This document shows, in pieces, positions 16,081-23,580 of a stretch of 41,547 bases of DNA (position 1 is the stretch's first letter; each line of letters opens with the position of its first letter). The notes beneath the pieces were generated by a model that was not told the origin of the DNA, made no database searches, and was given only the letters and a program-made list of their open reading frames with translations. Position numbers and translations under genes: made by a program. The DNA is taken from assembly GCA_035628645.1 (NCBI GenBank), contig DASPJL010000113.1, forward strand, positions 1 to 41,547. Reading direction: 5' to 3'. Origin of the DNA: DASPJL01 sp035628645. GTDB taxonomy: Bacteria > Bacteroidota > Bacteroidia > Cytophagales > Cyclobacteriaceae.

Positions 16081-16890
16081 ATGAATTATCTTAATACGTC
16101 CATCGAAGAGCTGCATGCTTTTGGAAAGGCTAAACGTCAGGAGTATCTGGAAGCTGCTCCATTTCCAAATATTTATTTTGATAATTTTTTTAATCCGGCC
16201 ATCATCTCAGAACTCTTGAGTGAATTTCCGGATTTTAAAAAAAATACTGAGTTGAAATTTGAAGATCCTAATCAAATAAAATTGGCTTCAAATGGAGAAT
16301 ATAAATTTGGGGAGAAATCAAAAAGATTTGCTCACTTCCTTAATTCGCAGCCATTTCTTGAGTTTCTTTCCTACCTTACCGGTATTGATTCATTAATTCC
16401 CGATCCATACTTTGAAGGTGGTGGTTTTCATCAAATCCTCCCAGGAGGTCTATTGAAAATACACGCAGATTTTAACAAAAGCCGGATTACAAAGTTAGAT
16501 AGAAGACTGAATGTACTTGTTTATTTGAATGAAGACTGGAATGAGGAATGGGGTGGTCATTTCGAGTTATGGGATCAAGACATGAAAGGTTGCGTAAAAA
16601 AGATACTTCCTATATTTAATAGAATGGCAATCTTTACTACTACAGATTTTTCTTTTCATGGGCATCCTGATGCGCTAAAATGTCCTCCGGATAGAAGCAG
16701 AAAGTCCCTGGCCCTATATTATTATACCAATGGGCGCCCGGAACATGAGGTAGTTAAAGGGCTCGAGGCTCACAGTACCTTATTCAAAGCGAGACCTGAT
16801 TCAAATGATAAGAAGCTTTCCCTGAAAGAAATGGTTAAGCAAATAACTCCTCCAATTATATTTAATGCTGCTAAAAAATTGGTAGGTTAA
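16081..16890 (+). CDS. 2-oxoglutarate/Fe(II)-dependent oxygenase (prolyl-4-hydroxylase-like)
   Basis: 269 residues, soluble. The facial triad is visible: His128-x-Asp130 in KIHADFN and a distal His193 in SFHGHPD, followed by an arginine in RSRKSLALYYY (about 207) that would bind 2-oxoglutarate. GGHFELWD and LNVLVYLNEDW are the usual double-stranded beta-helix strands. It should hydroxylate a protein or small molecule using O2 and 2-oxoglutarate; the substrate cannot be told. It stands alone between two terminators, directly after the ribosomal protein operon, so co-transcription with rpmA is unlikely. Confidence 0.88.
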   Translation: MNYLNTSIEELHAFGKAKRQEYLEAAPFPNIYFDNFFNPAIISELLSEFPDFKKNTELKFEDPNQIKLASNGEYKFGEKSKRFAHFLNSQPFLEFLSYLTGIDSLIPDPYFEGGGFHQILPGGLLKIHADFNKSRITKLDRRLNVLVYLNEDWNEEWGGHFELWDQDMKGCVKKILPIFNRMAIFTTTDFSFHGHPDALKCPPDRSRKSLALYYYTNGRPEHEVVKGLEAHSTLFKARPDSNDKKLSLKEMVKQITPPIIFNAAKKLVG

Positions 16891-16903
16891 TTCCTGATAT
16901 TTT

Positions 16904-16942
16904 GAACCAATCTCTTCTATGATGGAGATTGGTTCTTCTTTT
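16904..16942 (+). terminator. Terminator after the 2OG oxygenase
   Basis: GAACCAATCTC (16904-16914) pairs perfectly with GAGATTGGTTC (16925-16935) with a 10-base loop, followed by TTCTTTTTT. Confidence 0.92.
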
Positions 16943-17036
16943 TTATGAAACAAATCCATAAATCTTTCATGCTTCGGGTAGATTCAATACTTTTTTGTAG
17001 AATTGAAAGTTAATGATGAGATAATTTCTAAATTCT

Positions 17037-17237
17037 TTGAGATTTAATAAATCTTTATTTTATAAGTTCAGCGTTATTCTTGTAGTCTTTTTAAGCTCTT
17101 GTCTGATGGGTTGTAAAAGTTATAGAACTATAGATGTCACCAGGGCAAGAAAGAAAAGCATTTTTTATAATCCCGAAAAGAGAAGAACCAATAAACCACC
17201 CAAGCGCGTTAAGAAAGTGAAAATGAAGGTGAAGTAA
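17037..17237 (+). CDS. Small basic putative lipoprotein
   Basis: 66 residues if the TTG at 17037 is used; an in-frame stop at 17022 leaves no ATG upstream, so TTG is the only plausible start before the hydrophobic stretch. A signal peptide (about 8-25, FSVILVVFLSSCLMGC) has lipobox LMGC. The mature part is only about 40 residues and strongly basic towards the end (KRRTNKPPKRVKKVKMKVK), a tail that could bind peptidoglycan, LPS or nucleic acid. No family recognised. It precedes the giant TPR gene by 71 bases. Confidence 0.55.
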   Translation: MRFNKSLFYKFSVILVVFLSSCLMGCKSYRTIDVTRARKKSIFYNPEKRRTNKPPKRVKKVKMKVK

Positions 17238-17308
17238 TAAATCGTTTTACATTCCACTTCTATTCAATCTCTCATAAATTATATTTGATTTTGTAAATCA
17301 TATTTTTT

Positions 17309-20300
17309 ATGAGAATAGTTCAATTAGTTGTTTTGCCTGTTTTAGTATTCATAGTTCTTTCAATTTTTTCTAATTCTTGTCAGGCCCAGTCAGAAAAAGC
17401 CGTATTCCTTATACAGGCACTTGATGGAGGAGGTAAGGTTTCGGGCCAGGGAACCGGTTTTTTTATCGACTCCAAAGGCGTTGGCATTACTTCTACTCAT
17501 GTGTTCAAAAATGCTTTCAAAGTTCAGCTTGTTTCTTCAGATAGCGTTGTTTACTCTGTTACAAAAATTTTATACCATGATTTGGAGCGCGGTGTGGTAA
17601 GGTTTCTTGTTGATAATCCTCAAAACAATTCTTTTGCTACCCTTTCAATTAATAATGGACTAACCAATAAAGGCGAAAAGGTTAATATTATCCGAGCTGT
17701 TGAACCAAAAGTTTCAAAGAAAACGGGAAGTGAAATTACGTTGGCTAAAGTAATAGAAGGTTATGGTACGCTCTTGGAGATAAAATCCCCGGGTGGGGCA
17801 GAATTAAATGGAGCGCCTGTGCTTAATTCCCAGGGAAATGTTTTGGGATTATTTGTAGCAGAAATGACCGGAATTTCTGGTCAGGAACTGGTCATCGATT
17901 TATCCGGAATAAAGGCATCTTCTGATAAAGGCACTTCCTATAATGATTTTATCAAGTCTTTAAAAAATGATGAATCTTATTTAAGAGGGATGGTAGCTTT
18001 GGGAGAAGCCAACGACGGCAAAGCGCTTCTATATTTAAGACAGGCTGCGGTTTCTTTTCCTAAGAATCCTTATCCATCTTTCTTTACTGGCGAAATAAAA
18101 TTCGGCAAAAAGGATTTTTATGGTGCTATAGAGGATTATACAAAAGTGATTACGCTGGATCCTAATAATAAAAAAGTCTACGAGAACAGAGGTTTAGCAA
18201 AATTTCTGGTAAAAGATTATCAGGGAGCAATTGCAGATTTTGACAAGGCAATTCAATTACAGGTAAGCAACGCTACTATTTATGCTTCAAGAGGTAGTTC
18301 AAAATATGAAATTAAGGATTATCATGGGGCTGCTGATGACTTAAATAAAGCTGTGGAACTAGGCGCTAAAGACCCTCAGATTTTTTATAATCTCGGAAAT
18401 TCCAAATTTAGAATAGAAGACTTTCAAGGCGCAGTGGAAGCCTATAATAAGGCTATAGCCGCAGGCGTAAAAGATGAAATTGTTTTTAACAACAGGGGAA
18501 AAGCCAAGCTTTTTACCAAAGACCTAAAAGGAAGTATTGAGGACTTTACTAAAGCCATTGAAATAAAATCTGACTATGAAAAGGCTTTTACAAACCGGGC
18601 CGAAGCAAAATTTGAAATGAAAGACTTTGCCGGTGTTGTGAGTGATTTGCAAAAGGCTATTGAACTTGGCGCAAAGGAAGGAGCTGCATACGCTATGTTG
18701 GGTACTGCTAAATATGAATTAAAAGATTTTTCAGGTGCTATTCTTAATTTAAACAAAGCGACTGAAAAGGGAATTGTTACCCAGGAAATTTTTTCTATGA
18801 GGGGACTTTCCAAATTTGAAACCAAAGATTTTAAAAGTGCACAATCTGATATCAATACTGCTCTTGAAAAAGGCGCTACCGAGGGAAGGTTATTTTATGC
18901 AAGGGGTATTTGTAAATATGAGTTAAAGGACTATAAAGGATCTATTACAGATTTAGACAACGCAGAATCAAAGAGCATAAGTGAAAATCTCCTTTTCTAT
19001 ACAAGGGGAAATTCAAAATATGAGTTAAAGGATGATGCGGGAGCAATTACGGATTTAACCAAAGCAATCGCAGGGGGCATTAATGAAACACTGGGTTTTA
19101 TTAATTTGGGAAATGCAAAATACAAAACGCAGGATTACAAGGGTGCAATAGGGGCGTATGACAAAGCCATTTCATTAGGTATAAATGAAGATGTTGTTTT
19201 TAATAATAGAGGAAAAGCCAAACTTTTAAATAAGGATCTTAATGGCGCATTAACCGACTTTGACAAAGCTTTAAGCTTAAACTCAAATTACCAAAAAGCG
19301 CTTGTGAACAGGGGTTTGACCAAATATGAGTTAAAAAATTATAAAGGAACCATCGAGGACCTTACAAAAGCTGTAACAGGAGGAGCAAAGGAAGCGGAAG
19401 TTTTCTACGCATTGGGTAATTCCAAATATGAACTTTTGGACTATACAGGCGCAAGTATGGACTTAACCAAAGCGATAGCTGCCGGTGCGGACGATAAGCT
19501 GGTTTTTTATAACCGGGGCAATGCAAAGTTTGAATTAAAAGATTATTCAGGCGCTGTTTCTGATTTAAATAAGGCTGAGGAAAAAGGGGTTAATGATGTA
19601 AAACTGTATTCAAACCGGGGCAATGCCAGGTTTATCATGAAGGATTATACGGGCGTAGTTGCAGACCTTAATAAAGCGGTGGATTTGGGAGCAAATGAGA
19701 TGATCATTTTTGCTAACAGGGGAAATGCCAAAAATGAACTTAAAGATAACAAGGGAACCATTGAGGACTTGACAAAAGCGGTTGGTTTGGGATATAATGA
19801 AATAGTAGGATTTGTAAATCTTGCAAATGCGAAATTCAGAGAGGAGGATTATAAAGGCGCAATCGCCGATTACGACAAAGCGGTCAGCTTAGGAGCGAAT
19901 GAAGCCGTTCTATATAATAATAGGGGCAAAGCAAAACATAATCTCAAAGACTTGAATGGTGCACTTACAGATTTTGATAAGGCTTTAAGTATTGATCCAA
20001 ATTTTACTAAAGCAATTCAAAACAGAGGAATGACAAGGTATGAGTTAAAAGACTTTCAAGGTGCTATAGAAGACTTGGATAAAACCGTCAAATCAGGAGT
20101 GGCAGACAAAGCTGTTTACCTATATCTGGGGAATTCAAAGTATGAAATTAAAAATTACCAGGGCGGTTTATCGGACTTAAGTAAAGCCATTGAAATGGGG
20201 GTGAATGACAGTAAGGCTTATTTCAATAGAGGAAATTGCAGGTTTTATTTAAAAGATTATAAGTCTTCTATTGCCGACCTTGACAAGGCTATTTCTATGG

Positions 20301-21469
20301 GGATTGTTGATCCTCTTGCTTTTTTAAACAGAGGTAACTCGATGCATGAGTTGAAGAACTACAAAGGTGCGTTGGAAGATCTGAATAAAGCCATCGGGAT
20401 GGGTGTGAATGATGCACTGGCTTTTCATAACCGAGGAAACGCTAAATACGAAAGTACTGATTTTGAAGGCGCCTTAGCTGATTTAAATAAATCCATCAAT
20501 TTAAACCCTGATATACCTACGGCATACGCTTACCGGGGGAATACCAAATTCCGGCTTAACGATTATACAGGTGCGATTGCTGATTATGATAAGAATATTT
20601 CTATGAGTGGGGGAGACGCCATCGTTTTCAATAACAGAGGGAAAGCCAAGGTAGAGTCTGGTAATGCGAAAGAATCTATTGCAGATTTTGATAAGGCAAT
20701 TGAATTGGATGCAAAATATGTGAAAGCTTATTATAATCGAGGTAGCAGTAAGTTATCATTAAAAGAATTCGAAGGTGCAGTGAAGGACCTGGACAAAGCA
20801 ATTAATCTTGGCGCTGATGATGTCCAGACTTTTAATGCCCGGGCAGATGCTTTGTTTGCCTTAAAGAAGTTTGCCCACGCCGAAAACGACTATGACGTGG
20901 TTGTGGATAAGGGTACAAAGACTAAAGAAGTTTATTATAATAGAGGAATTTGCAGGTTGGAACAGTCAGATTTTAAGAATGCGATCATCGATCTGGATAA
21001 AGCCATCCAACTGGATACTAAAGATGCAAATCTTTATAACGACAGGGCAACTGCAAGTCTTGCAATAGGAAATTCAAGAGGAGCATTGGAAGATCTCACC
21101 GCTGCCATTAATATTAATCCTAATAATGCTGAACAATATTATAACCGTGCATTATTGAAAGAAGCGTTAGAGGATTATGAAGGGCAGGCTAATGACCTTT
21201 CGAAAGCAATTGAGTTAGCGCCGAAAGAAGCAAGGTATTATTTTGAAAGAGGAAATGCAAGGGGAAGCATGGATGATCTTGAAGGTGCTATCGCAGACAT
21301 GAACAGGGCCATAGAAATCAACCCGAAAGACGGAAGTTTTTATGCTATCCGGGGCAATTCCAGGTATCAGTTAAACGATATTTTGGGAGCCTGTGAAGAC
21401 TGGACAAAAGCTGCAGGAATGGGTGACCAAAAGGCCGCTTTTTCCCTTAAACAATATTGCAAGAAATAA
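17309..21469 (+). CDS. Exported trypsin-like pseudoprotease with 34 TPR units
   Basis: 1386 residues. Signal peptide about 1-26 (cleavage near CQA-QS). Residues about 30-205 are a trypsin/HtrA-like domain: GTGFFIDSKGVGITSTHVF supplies His64 and HDLERGVVRFLV Asp91, but where the family has GNSGGP the sequence is LNGAP, placing Asn167 at the catalytic serine. It is therefore probably inactive. From about 222 to 1375 there are 34 TPR-type units of exactly 34 residues with pattern NRGNAKYELKDYxGAIxDLxKAI. The units repeat with a period of seven, see the repeat entry. Location is periplasm or cell surface; the role is probably a scaffold binding protein ligands. It may be co-transcribed with the small lipoprotein upstream. 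A weak TATATTTG lies at 17280-17287 without a -33 match. Confidence 0.88.
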   Translation: MRIVQLVVLPVLVFIVLSIFSNSCQAQSEKAVFLIQALDGGGKVSGQGTGFFIDSKGVGITSTHVFKNAFKVQLVSSDSVVYSVTKILYHDLERGVVRFLVDNPQNNSFATLSINNGLTNKGEKVNIIRAVEPKVSKKTGSEITLAKVIEGYGTLLEIKSPGGAELNGAPVLNSQGNVLGLFVAEMTGISGQELVIDLSGIKASSDKGTSYNDFIKSLKNDESYLRGMVALGEANDGKALLYLRQAAVSFPKNPYPSFFTGEIKFGKKDFYGAIEDYTKVITLDPNNKKVYENRGLAKFLVKDYQGAIADFDKAIQLQVSNATIYASRGSSKYEIKDYHGAADDLNKAVELGAKDPQIFYNLGNSKFRIEDFQGAVEAYNKAIAAGVKDEIVFNNRGKAKLFTKDLKGSIEDFTKAIEIKSDYEKAFTNRAEAKFEMKDFAGVVSDLQKAIELGAKEGAAYAMLGTAKYELKDFSGAILNLNKATEKGIVTQEIFSMRGLSKFETKDFKSAQSDINTALEKGATEGRLFYARGICKYELKDYKGSITDLDNAESKSISENLLFYTRGNSKYELKDDAGAITDLTKAIAGGINETLGFINLGNAKYKTQDYKGAIGAYDKAISLGINEDVVFNNRGKAKLLNKDLNGALTDFDKALSLNSNYQKALVNRGLTKYELKNYKGTIEDLTKAVTGGAKEAEVFYALGNSKYELLDYTGASMDLTKAIAAGADDKLVFYNRGNAKFELKDYSGAVSDLNKAEEKGVNDVKLYSNRGNARFIMKDYTGVVADLNKAVDLGANEMIIFANRGNAKNELKDNKGTIEDLTKAVGLGYNEIVGFVNLANAKFREEDYKGAIADYDKAVSLGANEAVLYNNRGKAKHNLKDLNGALTDFDKALSIDPNFTKAIQNRGMTRYELKDFQGAIEDLDKTVKSGVADKAVYLYLGNSKYEIKNYQGGLSDLSKAIEMGVNDSKAYFNRGNCRFYLKDYKSSIADLDKAISMGIVDPLAFLNRGNSMHELKNYKGALEDLNKAIGMGVNDALAFHNRGNAKYESTDFEGALADLNKSINLNPDIPTAYAYRGNTKFRLNDYTGAIADYDKNISMSGGDAIVFNNRGKAKVESGNAKESIADFDKAIELDAKYVKAYYNRGSSKLSLKEFEGAVKDLDKAINLGADDVQTFNARADALFALKKFAHAENDYDVVVDKGTKTKEVYYNRGICRLEQSDFKNAIIDLDKAIQLDTKDANLYNDRATASLAIGNSRGALEDLTAAININPNNAEQYYNRALLKEALEDYEGQANDLSKAIELAPKEARYYFERGNARGSMDDLEGAIADMNRAIEINPKDGSFYAIRGNSRYQLNDILGACEDWTKAAGMGDQKAAFSLKQYCKK
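18068..21433 (+). repeat. TPR-coding repeat array, 102-bp units with a 714-bp super-period
   Basis: About 33 consecutive 102-bp units. The distinctive unit beginning xxVFNNRGKAK occurs at 18476, 19190, 19904 and 20618, that is exactly 714 bases (7 units) apart each time. Its neighbours repeat in register: the unit before is [GAK..]YDKAI-like with an aYxKAI helix instead of DLxKAI, and the unit after begins K-A. Codons differ between copies, so the duplication is old and only the protein pattern is kept. Confidence 0.9.
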
Positions 21470-21533
21470 TCAACATTAGACATTGATATATGGTGTCTTG
21501 TCACCAAAAATTATCAATACTTTATACTTAGTT

Positions 21534-21577
21534 ATTTAAACCAGATAGGAGATATTACCTCGTTTTCTGGTTTAAAT
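21534..21577. other. Perfect 12-bp inverted repeat in the spacer before nfeD
   Basis: ATTTAAACCAGA (21534-21545) is complementary to TCTGGTTTAAAT (21566-21577) with a 20-base loop. There is no U-tract, so it is not a standard terminator. A smaller hairpin, TGGTG-tcttgt-CACCA, lies at 21491-21506. Either could be a transcript 3' end of the TPR gene or a regulatory element for nfeD-floA. Confidence 0.5.
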
Positions 21578-21684
21578 TACCACAACATCGCCTCATCGAT
21601 TGCCACATTATTAATCTTTTTTAAATACTTTTTATCCTGGTTTAATTTCACTATACTCACGACTCGTTTATTGCTTTTACCTAA

Positions 21685-22158
21685 ATGTTAGAAATTGTGG
21701 TTATCCTTGTGCTATTGGTATTCGGCCTGTTATTGATTTTTGCCGAGGTTATATTTGTTCCCGGGACGACTTTTGTTGGTCTAATAGGGGTATTGTTTTC
21801 GGGAGTGGGTATTTATCTTACTTTTAGTAATCATGGAGTAACAGCCGGTTGGATAGTGCTTGCAGCAAACGTTGTTTTGTTAACCTGGGCTATCGTATAT
21901 GGTCTAAAAGCAAACGTGTGGAAAAGGTTTTCTTTGCAATCTTCCATCGACAGCAGGTTTAATAGTGAAACGCAAATAATAATTAATGTAGGGGATATCG
22001 GACAAACTATTTCTGACCTTAGACCAATCGGAAAGGCCGATTTTAATAATCAGGTAATTGAGGTAAAAACCCTGGGGAATTTTGTAAAAGCAGGTGTTAA
22101 AGTAAAAGTCATTAAATTAGAACCAAATAATATCTTTGTAGAAACCTTAACAAATTAA
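21685..22158 (+). CDS. NfeD-like membrane protein
   Basis: 157 residues. Two or three membrane helices (about 3-23, 27-48, 54-74) are followed by a short soluble OB-fold domain (about 95-157; GDIGQTISDLRPIGKADF and VKVIKLEPNNIFVE). This is the short NfeD type without the ClpP-like protease. It is three bases before floA, the usual pair in which NfeD works with the flotillin-like scaffold in membrane microdomains. Confidence 0.92.
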   Translation: MLEIVVILVLLVFGLLLIFAEVIFVPGTTFVGLIGVLFSGVGIYLTFSNHGVTAGWIVLAANVVLLTWAIVYGLKANVWKRFSLQSSIDSRFNSETQIIINVGDIGQTISDLRPIGKADFNNQVIEVKTLGNFVKAGVKVKVIKLEPNNIFVETLTN

Positions 22159-22161
22159 TTA

Positions 22162-23142
22162 ATGGAACCAATAGTTTTAGTTGTAGTTGTCATTTTATGT
22201 ATAATCGGCTTTTTCCTTTTCCTCTATTTTGTTCCTGTTAACCTATGGATCACCGCCATTTTTTCCGGTGTAAGAGTCGGGTTGTTGGAGCTTGTATTTA
22301 TGAGAATACGAAAGGTGCCACCAAGGATCATTGTTGAATCTATGATTACCTCAACTAAGGCAGGTTTGAACCTTACTACCTCTGAACTGGAAACACATTA
22401 TTTGGCTGGAGGAAATGTCCGGTCTGTGATAAAAGCATTGATTTCAGCTGATAAAGCCAATATTGTGCTTTCTTTTAAACAAGCTACAGCAATTGACCTT
22501 GCGGGTCGTGATGTGTTTGAAGCGGTTCAGATTTCTGTAAATCCACAAGTAATCAACACTCCTAATGTGGCTGCAGTTGCTGCAGATGGTATTCAGTTGA
22601 TAGCCAAGGCACGGGTTACTGTGCGGGCAAATATTGCTCAATTGGTTGGAGGTGCCGGAGAAGAAACCATACTCGCCAGGGTAGGCGAGGGAATAGTGAC
22701 TTCCATCGGTTCAGCAAAATCCCATAAAGAAGTGTTGGAAAATCCTGATAAAATCTCAAAACTTGTTTTACAAAGAGGACTGGATGCCGGTACAGCTTTT
22801 GAAATTCTTTCCATTGACATTGCTGATGTAGACGTAGGAACAAATATTGGAGCAAAGCTGCAAATCGACCAGGCCAGTGCAGATTTAAAAGTTGCGGAAG
22901 CAAAGGCAGAAGAGCGAAGAGCAATGGCTGTGGCTGTAGAACAGGAAATGAAAGCCAAAGCCCAGGAAGCTCGAGCAAAAGTTATCGAAGCTGAAGCTGA
23001 AATTCCTAAAGCAATCGCCGAAGCTTTTAGTAGCGGAAATTTGGGAATAATGGATTATTACAGAATGCAAAATATTCAATCGGATACTGAAATGCGTGAT
23101 TCTATTGCCAACTCAGGCAAAAAATCCGATAAAGCAAAATAG
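22162..23142 (+). CDS. floA: Flotillin-like protein FloA
   Basis: 326 residues, the normal FloA (former UPF0365/YqfA) length. A membrane hairpin at the N-terminus (about 4-27, then VPVNLWITAIFSGV) is followed by the SPFH-like domain (VPPRIIVESMITSTKAGLNL, TPNVAAVAADGIQLIAKARVTVRANI, GAGEETILARVGEGIV) and an Ala/Glu-rich coiled coil (about 225-285, KAEERRAMAVAVEQEMKAKA). It organises functional membrane microdomains. Co-transcribed with the NfeD gene and closed by a strong terminator. Confidence 0.96.
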   Translation: MEPIVLVVVVILCIIGFFLFLYFVPVNLWITAIFSGVRVGLLELVFMRIRKVPPRIIVESMITSTKAGLNLTTSELETHYLAGGNVRSVIKALISADKANIVLSFKQATAIDLAGRDVFEAVQISVNPQVINTPNVAAVAADGIQLIAKARVTVRANIAQLVGGAGEETILARVGEGIVTSIGSAKSHKEVLENPDKISKLVLQRGLDAGTAFEILSIDIADVDVGTNIGAKLQIDQASADLKVAEAKAEERRAMAVAVEQEMKAKAQEARAKVIEAEAEIPKAIAEAFSSGNLGIMDYYRMQNIQSDTEMRDSIANSGKKSDKAK

Positions 23143-23171
23143 TAAATTAGTAGAATTGTGATTGTTTAATG

Positions 23172-23210
23172 TTGGAGAAAAACAAAGAGTGTTTTTCTCC
23201 AATTATTTTT
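23172..23210 (+). terminator. Terminator of nfeD-floA
   Basis: TTGGAGAAAAAC (23172-23183) pairs perfectly with GTTTTTCTCCAA (23191-23202) around a 7-base loop, followed by TTATTTTT. Confidence 0.93.
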
Positions 23211-23580
23211 AAAGAAACCTCGCTATCATCGCGAGCTATACTTAGCTGATTGTTGGCAAGCCCTCACAAAGAAAAAACAGCATGATTCTTCAAATCAAAA
23301 CTTATTATTTTTTTAATTATCTTATTTTTTTCATTTCCTTAAAATGCTCAAAAAAAACTCTATAAGCGAAGAAGGTCAAAAAAGATCATACTGAGGATTT
23401 TAAAAATGAAATGATGCGGCTGCTTACGATATTCCCATGCTATGCTGACTCGAAAATCACGTAAATTTTTACTGTTTTCTTCTCAGGTTCTTTTAAAAAC
23501 AAGTATTGGGAATCCAAAGTAATTTTTGAAGCCGTAAACACTTTGAATGGTGAGTTTAGAAATTTTGAAAAAAAAGGAAT
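23211..23580. other. Spacer with a possible gene remnant
   Basis: 370 bases with no intact gene. On the plus strand two short open stretches in different frames, one reading EMMRLLTIFPCYADSKIT near 23407-23462 and one reading GSFKNKYWESKVIFEAVN from 23486 to the stop at 23582, look more protein-like than random AT-rich sequence but are broken by stops and have no start. They could be the end of a decayed gene. I cannot name it. Confidence 0.3.

Noticed and set aside
18068..21433. CRISPR-like spacing of repeated DNA
   Set aside because: The 102-bp periodicity is entirely coding and in frame (34-residue TPR units); there are no spacers and no cas genes.
22616..22978. Leucine-rich minus-strand frame within floA
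   Set aside because: Antisense of the Ala/Glu-rich coiled coil of FloA; no independent gene features.
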